Of a stretch of 46,174 nucleotides of DNA, positions 29,819-37,100 are shown piece after piece. A model generated the notes under the pieces. That model was not told the origin of the DNA, did not search any database, and saw nothing but the letters and a program-made list of their open reading frames with translations. The position numbers and the translations under genes were made by a program. Position 1 is the stretch's first letter. Every line of letters starts with the position of its first letter. The stretch comes from a virus: IMG/VR virus record IMGVR_UViG_3300018083_000012, positions 1-46,174 of that record; one strand, 5' to 3'.

Positions 29819-30382
29819 TTAGTTTTTCTCCTGCTGCTCGCGGTCGCGTGCCTGCGCGAATTCCCAGAATCCTCGCTCGTCGTCGTTCATGATCGTTGCT
29901 TTTCCCTGGCGGTCGGATTCCGTCGCCCAGCGGCAGAGGGCCTCGCGCATGGTCAGGTCGAGGGCCTCGGTCTTGGATTTGTGGAAATCAACTTCGAGCA
30001 TCACCAGGAGGCGCCATTCCTCGGGGGCTCCGAGCCGGCGGGCGGGTCCGTTGCGGTAGGTGTGCATTTTCGGGCAGCGGGTCCCGTGGTCGATGTAGGC
30101 TCGGAATTTCTCGGCTTCCTCGTGGGGTTTTAACTTGCGGCAGAAGAAGCCGAGGCCGGTCATAAACCATTTCGCCCAGCGGGAGTTCAGGTTCCGGCGG
30201 GCTTGCTCGTGGCTGGTGGCGCAAATGAAGACGCCGACGATCAGGTCGCTGGTCGTGGGTGCGTCCAGGTCAATCTCGCATTCGCGCAAAAGGAAAAGGT
30301 GACCCAGGGTCAACGGTTCCAAGCGGAGCCGGAGGCAGGTGTGCGGCTTGGGGGATGCCGACCGCAAAAAGGCGGCGTCCAT
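29819..30382 (-). CDS. Tail assembly chaperone-position protein (187 aa)
   Basis: MDAAFLRSASPKPHTCLRLR, then a helical region with LTLGHLFLLRECEIDLDAPT and RARRNLNSRW-like basic helices. It ends WEFAQARDREQQEKN. It sits between the tail-tube candidate and the tape measure, the classic slot of the G/GT chaperone, whose second product often comes from a ribosomal frameshift; I could not identify a slippery site. Family not recognised. Confidence 0.5.
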   Translation of the reverse strand: MDAAFLRSASPKPHTCLRLRLEPLTLGHLFLLRECEIDLDAPTTSDLIVGVFICATSHEQARRNLNSRWAKWFMTGLGFFCRKLKPHEEAEKFRAYIDHGTRCPKMHTYRNGPARRLGAPEEWRLLVMLEVDFHKSKTEALDLTMREALCRWATESDRQGKATIMNDDERGFWEFAQARDREQQEKN

Positions 30383-30392
30383 AGGGTTTGCC

Positions 30393-30875
30393 TTAGACGG
30401 TGATGCTGGCGGCGGACGTGACGCCGATGGCGCGGCGGAAGGTGTAGCTGCCCATTGCTTTTTGGTCGTTGCCGTGGTCGAGGTTCGAGCTGGGGAAATG
30501 GACCCAGGGCTGGGTGTTGCCGCTGTCGGTGTTCCAGGCGTCGGTAAAGGCGCCCATTGCGATTACGGGCATTCCGCTGATTTTCATGCCTGAACCGAGG
30601 ACGGGGCCGGTGGCGGATTTCTTGGCGTTGGCGAGGGTGGTTCCCTCGGGGATAAAATTGATCGAGCACTCGAGATATTGGCCGCTGAAAATGTAGGAGC
30701 CTATTTCTCCGGCCTGGTCTTTGATGACGTCAACGTCGCCGTTGTCCACCAGGCGTAGGGATTGCAAGTTGGGTTGAACGTAGCCGGAGAGCGTGCTGGT
30801 TCCGTCTGACTGCAAAAGAAGAATTGCGACGCTGGAAAGTCCGAAGACGTGCCCTTTGTTGATCTGGTTGGCCAT
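30393..30875 (-). CDS. Major tail protein candidate (160 aa)
   Basis: MANQINKGHVFGLSSVAILL with alternating strands (GYVQPNLQSLRLVDNGDVDV, SYIFSGQYLECSINFIPEGT) and a closing SYTFRRAIGVTSAASITV. Size and beta-rich pattern fit a tail-tube monomer, and it precedes the chaperone and tape-measure genes. A TTGACT box (30892-30897) lies 16 nt before ATG; families A and C repeats separate it from the upstream gene, as expected for a highly expressed gene with its own signal. Confidence 0.55.
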   Translation of the reverse strand: MANQINKGHVFGLSSVAILLLQSDGTSTLSGYVQPNLQSLRLVDNGDVDVIKDQAGEIGSYIFSGQYLECSINFIPEGTTLANAKKSATGPVLGSGMKISGMPVIAMGAFTDAWNTDSGNTQPWVHFPSSNLDHGNDQKAMGSYTFRRAIGVTSAASITV

Positions 30876-30912
30876 ATAGGGGCGAACGCGAAGTCAATCG
30901 GGGGCTGCGAAG

Positions 30913-30963
30913 TGTTTCCGGCGAGGGCGCCGGAAACTACGCCCGAGGCGGGCGTGCTCCCCC
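30913..30963 (+). repeat. Family A double-hairpin repeat
   Basis: Fully paired version (TTTCCGGCG...CGCCGGAAA). A family C repeat follows directly. Confidence 0.85.
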
Positions 30964-30970
30964 GACAAAC

Positions 30971-31010
30971 CAAACGCTGAAACGCTGAAACGCTGAAACG
31001 CTGAAAGGGG
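30971..31010 (+). repeat. Family C repeat
   Basis: Four near-perfect CGCTGAAA units after the family A copy at 30913. Confidence 0.85.
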
Positions 31011-31016
31011 AGGGCT

Positions 31017-31463
31017 CTAAGAAACGTCTCCGCCGCAGCATTCGATTTCGACGGTCAAAGTGTTTTGCCATTGGCGTCCGACGCGCTGCTTGCTCTGGCG
31101 GGGCTCGCGGATGATGAAAAGGGTGAAAACGTCCAGGGAGGCGCTGATCAGGGTCTCGGCGTCGCTGGCGCTTATCAAGGCAAAGACGGCGTTGCAGCGG
31201 GCGACGTGCTGCGATCGCGGGGTGTCGTCGGCCTGGCTGGCGACGGTGATCGATACTTGGGCGGTCCAGTTGCCGCTGTTGCAGGCTCCGTTCTCGGCGG
31301 CGTCGGTGGCCTCGACCACAACATGTGGTGTGATCATGTCGTCTCCCTCCTTGTAATGGCCTGGGAAAACGTTCAACGGCGGGATGTCGGAAAGGGGGCG
31401 GGCCTTCAGGTAGGCCACGAAGGCATCGTCAATTTGATCGAGGATGTCGTTTTGGGTGGCCAC
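31017..31463 (-). CDS. Tail terminator-like protein (148 aa)
   Basis: The start is GTG 31463 (MATQNDILDQIDDAFVAYLK). It contains NWTAQVSITVASQADDTPRS and FALISASDAETLISASLDVF, an alpha/beta arrangement seen in tail-terminator (gpU-like) proteins, and ends TLTVEIECCGGDVS. A TTGACT box (31478-31483) lies 14 nt upstream. It precedes the tail-tube gene, the common order. The assignment is by position and look. Confidence 0.5.
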   Translation of the reverse strand: MATQNDILDQIDDAFVAYLKARPLSDIPPLNVFPGHYKEGDDMITPHVVVEATDAAENGACNSGNWTAQVSITVASQADDTPRSQHVARCNAVFALISASDAETLISASLDVFTLFIIREPRQSKQRVGRQWQNTLTVEIECCGGDVS

Positions 31464-31497
31464 GTGGAAACGGGGCGAGTCAATGAAGGGGCGGGAG

Positions 31498-31554
31498 CGT
31501 TGGGTTCGCGGCGGCGGGCTGGGACAGCCTCGCCCTACCTACCTTCGCCCTACC
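31498..31554 (+). repeat. Family B repeat
   Basis: Full copy with a duplicated TACCTTCGCCCTACC end; supplies the stop codon of the 257-aa gene. Confidence 0.85.
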
Positions 31555-32323
31555 TTAGAAATTTTCCTTTTTTCCAGCCACTCGAAATGATGCGCTCGGC
31601 TAGGGCTCGCATGTTCCGGGTCCGGATTCCCAGGGCGGTCTCGATGATCTGAAGATCGGCGCTGCTCTGGTGCTTGGCGGCGGTGTTGCCGAGCGTGATG
31701 CTGGGAAAGGTCCGGTTGTTCGTGTGGTCAATGAAGATTCCGGGGATGCTGTGCCGGCTGATCCAGTCGGGGACTTTGATCCCCAGGTGCATGGCGCAGC
31801 TCATCCAGCCGGACTTCCATTTGCCGACGTGGGTCTGGGTCTGCTTGATGTAGCTCTTGATGCTGGATTCGCTCAAAACGAATTGGCCGTGGCCTTTTCC
31901 TACTCGGCCGCGGGCGTTCCTCGCGGCTTTGTGGACGGATGGCTGGGCGGCCGCTAGGACTTTGGGGTCGGCGATCCCCATGTTTCGCAGGATGGCCTGA
32001 ATGCCTGCGACGTTGCCCGCGCGGCTCAATTGGCGGAGGCGGGCTCCTAGCTTCTTGTTGGTCGGGTTCTTCACCATTCCCAGGTGCTCGAAGCTCACGA
32101 AGACTTTCCGAATGTCCCGGCGGACGGCGTTGTCACCGACTCGCTTTTGGGCGGCGTAGCTTTCGGAGATGGGCTGGGTTTTGCCTCGGGGCGGGGTCAG
32201 GTGGAGGACGTCTTTCACGAATAGCTTGGCCTGCTGGCGGATCAGTTCTCCGCCGGATTTCCCGGTGATCTGCATGAGTTGACGGGCCTGGCGGGAAAAG
32301 CCGGCTTGATCAATCGTGAACAT
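31550..32323 (-). CDS. Minor tail / HK97 gp10-like morphogenesis protein (257 aa)
   Basis: MFTIDQAGFSRQARQLMQIT followed by QAKLFVKDVLHLTPPRGKTQ, a pattern found in phage minor-tail or virion-morphogenesis proteins that sit between connectors and terminator. It is basic throughout, with a helix-rich centre. The stop codon is formed inside a family B repeat (CTAAGGTAG end). It starts 3 bp after the preceding stop. Confidence 0.5.
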   Translation of the reverse strand: MFTIDQAGFSRQARQLMQITGKSGGELIRQQAKLFVKDVLHLTPPRGKTQPISESYAAQKRVGDNAVRRDIRKVFVSFEHLGMVKNPTNKKLGARLRQLSRAGNVAGIQAILRNMGIADPKVLAAAQPSVHKAARNARGRVGKGHGQFVLSESSIKSYIKQTQTHVGKWKSGWMSCAMHLGIKVPDWISRHSIPGIFIDHTNNRTFPSITLGNTAAKHQSSADLQIIETALGIRTRNMRALAERIISSGWKKGKFLR

Positions 32324-32326
32324 GAT

Positions 32327-32731
32327 TCAGCGGTTGGGCGAGGCCAGGACGAATTCGTAAGCGGCGTCTGCTCCGGGGTTGCTCCGTTTGAAGACGCGAT
32401 ATTCGCGGCCAGGTAGGGGCGGGGCGGGAAAGGTGACTTTGCTCCCGGCGCTGGGCGGGGCGGGATAATCATTGTCGGCGGTGTATCCGGTATCGTCGGC
32501 GCTGACGGTGGTCATGTCGGCGGTCAGGGCCGCGGGGAAATCTGATTGAAGGACGAAAAGGGAGAAATCAACGATGCCTTCGAATCCTCCGCTGGTCAGG
32601 GTAGATCCGCGGCTCAAGGTGTTCGGAACGCAGAAGTACTCGGCGCCGGCGTAAACAAACTTTTGGCTGCCGAGGTCCTTGCGTAGGGAACGGAGACCGC
32701 GCGAGTTCATTGCGGATACGCGGTTGGCCAT
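32327..32731 (-). CDS. Head-tail connector-position protein (134 aa)
   Basis: MANRVSAMNSRGLRSLRKDL then strands FVYAGAEYFCVPNTLSRGST and GSKVTFPAPPLPGREYRVFK. A small beta-barrel-like protein preceding the morphogenesis gene, as stopper/FII-type proteins do. The start follows a family C repeat directly, with neither SD nor TTGACT box, so initiation depends on something else. Confidence 0.45.
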   Translation of the reverse strand: MANRVSAMNSRGLRSLRKDLGSQKFVYAGAEYFCVPNTLSRGSTLTSGGFEGIVDFSLFVLQSDFPAALTADMTTVSADDTGYTADNDYPAPPSAGSKVTFPAPPLPGREYRVFKRSNPGADAAYEFVLASPNR

Positions 32732-32737
32732 AAAACA

Positions 32738-32774
32738 AAAAAGCTGAAACGCTGAAAGGCTGAAACGCTGAAAT
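32738..32774 (+). repeat. Family C repeat
   Basis: AGCTGAAACGCTGAAAGGCT and onward, directly upstream of the 134-aa gene start. Confidence 0.85.
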
Positions 32775-32990
32775 TTAGCGGATGGGGACGCAGCTCTTTT
32801 CGGCGAGCATTAGGGCTAGGGGCGCCCAGTTGTTGGCGGCGTAGGTGTCGGCGATTGGGTTGGAGGGGTTGCTCAAGATGGCAAAGAGGATCTTGTCGAC
32901 TCGGTCCTGGTCGGGCTCCGGCGCGATGCTCGGGGTGCTGCTCGTGGTGCGGGTGCGGCTTTTAAAGATGTTGCCTGTGGTTGTGCTCAT
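32775..32990 (-). CDS. Small hypothetical protein (71 aa)
   Basis: ATG 32990 gives MSTTTGNIFKSRTRTTSSTP, a Ser/Thr-rich unstructured beginning and a helical end (DRVDKILFAILSNPSNPIAD). ATGA overlap with the 82-aa gene upstream. A longer upstream frame has random composition. Possibly a virion-associated or connector accessory protein. Confidence 0.45.
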   Translation of the reverse strand: MSTTTGNIFKSRTRTTSSTPSIAPEPDQDRVDKILFAILSNPSNPIADTYAANNWAPLALMLAEKSCVPIR

Positions 32991-33235
32991 TGGCTCGGGG
33001 GGGTGGTCAGGACCTCGATCTGCGTGATCACTTGTTGGGCGATGTCCAGGTTGGATCCGCCTTGGGTGTCCACGAGTTCGTTTCGGGCGCTCTGGATGAG
33101 CATCCTCAGCGGCCAAAGCCAGGCTCTGACTTCGCGTTTGATCTTTGCGGTCGCGGGGTCGGGGACGGGGTAGCTCGTGATTACTTCGGCGATTGGGGTG
33201 CCGTCCTTGTCCAAAATGGTTTGTTTTCGGTCCAT
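32987..33235 (-). CDS. Small hypothetical protein (82 aa)
   Basis: MDRKQTILDKDGTPIAEVIT, then a basic helix (AKIKREVRAWLWPLRMLIQS) and DIAQQVITQIEVLTTPPSQ. A TTGACT box (33250-33255) lies 14 nt before ATG. No family recognised; it heads a short connector-type operon that follows the lysis-type genes. A family A repeat lies just upstream. Confidence 0.45.
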   Translation of the reverse strand: MDRKQTILDKDGTPIAEVITSYPVPDPATAKIKREVRAWLWPLRMLIQSARNELVDTQGGSNLDIAQQVITQIEVLTTPPSQ

Positions 33236-33284
33236 GTGGGACCGAGGTCAGTCAACGACGGATGAAAGGCGGCCGCGCTGGAAA

Positions 33285-33334
33285 TGTTTCCGGCGAGGCG
33301 CCGGAAACTACGCCCGAGGCGGGCGTGCTCCCCC
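33285..33334 (+). repeat. Family A double-hairpin repeat
   Basis: Fully paired, short-loop version between the lipoprotein stop and the 82-aa gene start. Confidence 0.85.
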
Positions 33335-33754
33335 TTACTTCATCAAGAGTTGCGCTTGGCGGATGGCGAGGCGGAGGACGTCTAGGGCGGCGAGGACGGC
33401 CTGGACGCTTTCTTCGTCTCCGGCTTCCTGGTAGGTGGCGACGGAAAGGGCCAGTTCTTCGATCCAGGCGTCGCCGTTGATGCGGATCTTCTGGGCGAGG
33501 TCGTGGTATTGCGAAGAGCGGGCGGCCAGGGCGGCGGCGTTCTGCCGTTCCCAGTCATCGAAGGCGGGGAAAACGTCGAGGGCTTGGACGATCGCGGCGT
33601 CGGTGACGGTGAAGATTTGATCCTCGTCCTTGATCGGGGGGACGTCGGCCCATCCTCCGGCGGGCGTGGTGTTGGGCGTCGGGCTGGCGCAGCCTAATAC
33701 CCAAAGGGCAAGGGCGAGAATTAGGATGGCTGAAAGGGGCGTCGCGTCGGTCAT
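33335..33754 (-). CDS. Lipoprotein, possible spanin-type (139 aa)
   Basis: MTDATPLSAILILALALWVL is a signal peptide ending in the lipobox LGC (Cys22), so the protein is lipid-anchored in the envelope. The mature part is helical (RQNAAALAARSSQYHDLAQK) and Pro-rich near its start. Its ATG overlaps the holin-like gene's stop (ATGA). A lipoprotein beside a holin suggests an o-spanin for outer-membrane disruption, but it is longer than typical spanins and no partner i-spanin is seen. Confidence 0.55.
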   Translation of the reverse strand: MTDATPLSAILILALALWVLGCASPTPNTTPAGGWADVPPIKDEDQIFTVTDAAIVQALDVFPAFDDWERQNAAALAARSSQYHDLAQKIRINGDAWIEELALSVATYQEAGDEESVQAVLAALDVLRLAIRQAQLLMK

Positions 33755-34065
33755 GCTTCCTGCTGATGCTCGTCTATATGGTGAATCCCTCGACCGATTC
33801 CGCCGGTCTTCGTGTGGTTCGTGCGGCCGAAGTAAAAGCCGACAATCAAGAAAAAGGCGTTGGCCATCATGGCTTCCTTGGCGGCGCCGTTGGCGTTGGT
33901 CGTGGCGACAAACACGACGGCGATGTTAGCAAGGACCACGGCGATGGCGATGCCGGCCTGGGTCGATTCCCAAAGTAAATTGATCCGGCGCTGGCTGCGG
34001 TTGTGTAAGGTCAATCTCGCATCGCGTTGAGTTGGCGGTTCTATCGGTTTGTCGGTCGGGGTCAT
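33751..34065 (-). CDS. Holin-like membrane protein (104 aa)
   Basis: Two hydrophobic segments: GIAIAVVLANIAVVFVATTN and MMANAFFLIVGFYFG, followed by a polar tail ending HHIDEHQQEA, with a charged N-terminus (RDARLTLHNRSQRRINLL). This is the size and topology of class II holins, and I recall the FFLxxGFYFGRTNHT segment from phage-encoded small membrane proteins. A TTGACT box (34082-34087) lies 16 nt upstream. It heads the lysis-like pair. Confidence 0.6.
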   Translation of the reverse strand: MTPTDKPIEPPTQRDARLTLHNRSQRRINLLWESTQAGIAIAVVLANIAVVFVATTNANGAAKEAMMANAFFLIVGFYFGRTNHTKTGGIGRGIHHIDEHQQEA

Positions 34066-34094
34066 TAACCAAAGAGGCCGCAGTCAACTCGGGG

Positions 34095-34140
34095 GCGTTG
34101 GGTTCGCGGCGGCGGGCTGGGACAGCCTCGCCCTACCTTA
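34095..34140 (+). repeat. Family B repeat
   Basis: Full copy between the 2,044-aa gene's stop and the holin-like gene. Confidence 0.85.
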
Positions 34141-37100
34141 CGGCGGGTAGAGGCTGGTCCAGTTTTTGGCGGGCCAGATTAGTTTGCAACGGTTCAGGAT
34201 GGCAATTTGCAGATTGCGGTCGACGGCGAGGCCGGTGCCGCTGCCTAGATTGTTGATGTAAAATTTTCCGTTCCGCGGGGTGAACATGGAGACGATGCTG
34301 TCTCCGAAGTGGCCTCCGTCGCGGTTGTCCACGGGGATGTAGGCGGCGGTCGTGAGCGGGGAGGTGCCGGCGTAATAGAGGGCGACGGGCCATCGCTCGG
34401 TTTCATAAAGCCAGTTCCGCATGCAGGCTTCGGTGATCAACTTGCGGGTGGCGTTGGGGGTGTTGCTCCAAAATGGATTGAAGTCTGAATCAACAAAGCT
34501 GTCGGGGTTGGTCGTGGTGTGCGGGTTCCATCCTCCGTTGTTCCAGCGATCGGGGCCGTAGGTGTAGGCGTTGGCCTGGATCTCTTTGACCTTCCAGAGG
34601 GTAAATAGTCCTCCGAGGGCGAAGTTTGTGGGGGTGAGATTCTGGAGGTCTTTGAGGATGCCTTCGACGTAAGGCCAGTCCACGGGGGCTTGTGACGTCG
34701 AATAGAAAATATCCGGGGAACGGTTGCCGGCGTCGATCAGTAATTGGACTTGATACCAGGCTTGGCTGAAATAGCGGTGCGTTTGAAGGCTGCCGTTGTT
34801 GATTCCGTGGGTGGTCAGGCCGAGGCCGAGGATGTTCGGGCTGGCATCAAAATAAACTCGCTTGGTGTACTGGGTGCGCGGCTCGGCCGCTAAGCTGAAG
34901 ATGCCGGCGCCGTTGGGCAGGCGGGTGGCGCAGCGGGCCAGCTCGGCTGAAAGTCCGATCCTGTAAAATGCGTTGTCGTTCCGGTCTCCGGTGGTGGTGT
35001 TGACCTTGGTGAGCAGCTTGTCCATCGCGGCGAAGGTGGTGGGGCTCCACTCGGCGAGCCAGTTCCAGCCGTAGGCGACGACGCCGTTCAGGTAGGGGCC
35101 ATATGATCTGAAGGCGGTGTTTTGGCCATCAGCGAAGTTTACAAAGCGGGGGCTGGTCGGGAGGGTGAGGGATTTGTCCCAAATTTGGGAGTTGAGCAGG
35201 CTGGTGATGCCATCGAGGTAACTTTTGTCAAAGGTCACTCCGGCGCGGTAAAGCTCGATCAGGGCTACGGGGACGCGATTGGCGTGCTCGGTGTCGATGC
35301 TGGTGTAAGGGCTTTCAAGTCCAAAGCCTTTATCCCAGAGCAGTCCGCCGGCGTGGGGCACGAAGCGGGCGAGCGTGCCGAAGTGGTCTTTCATTCCGCT
35401 GGCGTAATGGGCGACCAGGGCGGGCCAGGCATAGGTGACGTTGTCGCTGTTCCCCAGGGCGGTGCTGCATTGGGAAAGGTTGAGAATGTTGCGCAGCATC
35501 AGGGCTGGCTTGTCGCTCATGCCGTTGTTTGTCCGGCTCAAGAGCGTATCCATAAACGCCTGGCCGTTCCGGGTGATGAGGATGTTGTTTACGACGTGGG
35601 TTTTGATGTGGTTGTAAATCGCGGTGGCTCGGGTGTTGAATGCTGAAAGGCTAGGCGTGGTCAGGATGACGCGAGCCAGCCGGGTTAGCTCGGCGGTGCC
35701 TTGATAGGTCGAGAGCTCGGTGGCGATGGGCGTGGCGCTGTAGGGGGATGCCCAGGCGCCTGGCCAGTTCAGTTTGCCGTTGCTGTCGGTGATGGTGGCC
35801 TTGGAAATGATCGTCTCTGCCCACGTCAAAGCGCGGTTCAGATAAAGGAGGTTGCTCGTGGCCTCCCACATCGAGGTGGTGGCCATCATCTGGTGGATGG
35901 TGCTGTAGAGGTCTAGCTCGTTGCTGCTGGCGGCGAGGTTGTCGTAGGTGGTCTTCGAAGCGGTGTATTCGGCATCGTAGATGGCGGCGTAATTGGGGCG
36001 GACGATGTTGGCGCCGGCTAAATTCTGGAGCTCGAATTCGTTGTGCAGCTCCCACATCTTCGTGACTTGCCAGAGGGCGGCGGCGTAGGCTTTGCGTCCC
36101 GGTCCGATAGGGTCCCTGCTGGCCTTGGGAGAAATCGAGAGCTGGTACGGGGACGACTCGGACGTCTGTTCCAGGATCCACGGACCGAGGATATCCTTCG
36201 AATTAGCCAAGCTTGCGGCGCTGCCTCGGACCAATGTGTTGCGTAAATATTGCGTTCCGACGGCGGCGCCGTTTGTGCCTCCTCCGTATTGCGTGAGAAG
36301 CTTGGATCCCGAATTGATGAAGGCGGCCGGGCCGAAAGCGTCCAGGGGGTGAATGCTGGGGAGCCAGTGGTTCCAGTCGGGGAGCTGCATGGCGATCCGC
36401 ACTTGGCGTGGGTTCGCGTTGTTGGTTAGGGTGATGACCGTATTCGTCACCACGGTCCCGAAAATGTCCGAGATGGTGAGCTGATCGTTGTCCAGCACTG
36501 CACCGATCCCGGCGCCTGCTGCCCATGCGGAGAGGACGTTGGTGTCCAGGCCGGGTCCCGGCTGGTAAGGGGGATTCCAGGGTCGGCCTGGGCTCGGCAC
36601 GTTCAACGAACGAATGTAGGAGGCGACGTATTCCCCTTGAAGCTGTGTCAGCCCGTGGAATTTGCTGCGTTCGACAATCGATTTGTTGCTGTAGTTGTAA
36701 TACTTGAGATCCCTCCCGTCCTGAGCGTGACAATCGGTGCATTTCGCGCGGATGGACGCAAAGGTCCCGTCCGATTGAAAGCCGGTCAGGTTGGTTCCAT
36801 ACCAGATCCCGCGGCCTGTCGCGATGAGCGTGGCGTTCGTGTAAATGGGCGCCCAGTTGGCTGGGTCTTCAGTCGAGAATTTCGTGGTCGGAATCAGGTT
36901 CGTGCCGGCGTGCTGGAAATTAAACGCGAGCACTCGGATGGCCGCTGGCGAGCTGTTGGTGTCGCTGAAGATGAAGCGAACGGTGTTGAGGGCGTTGTTG
37001 AGGAGTATGCTTCCCGATATCCCGGAGTTGGTGCATCTAATCACCGAGCTCCCTCCGAAATGTCCTCCAAACGCGGCCTCGCGTTGGGCTGGGGGAAAGG

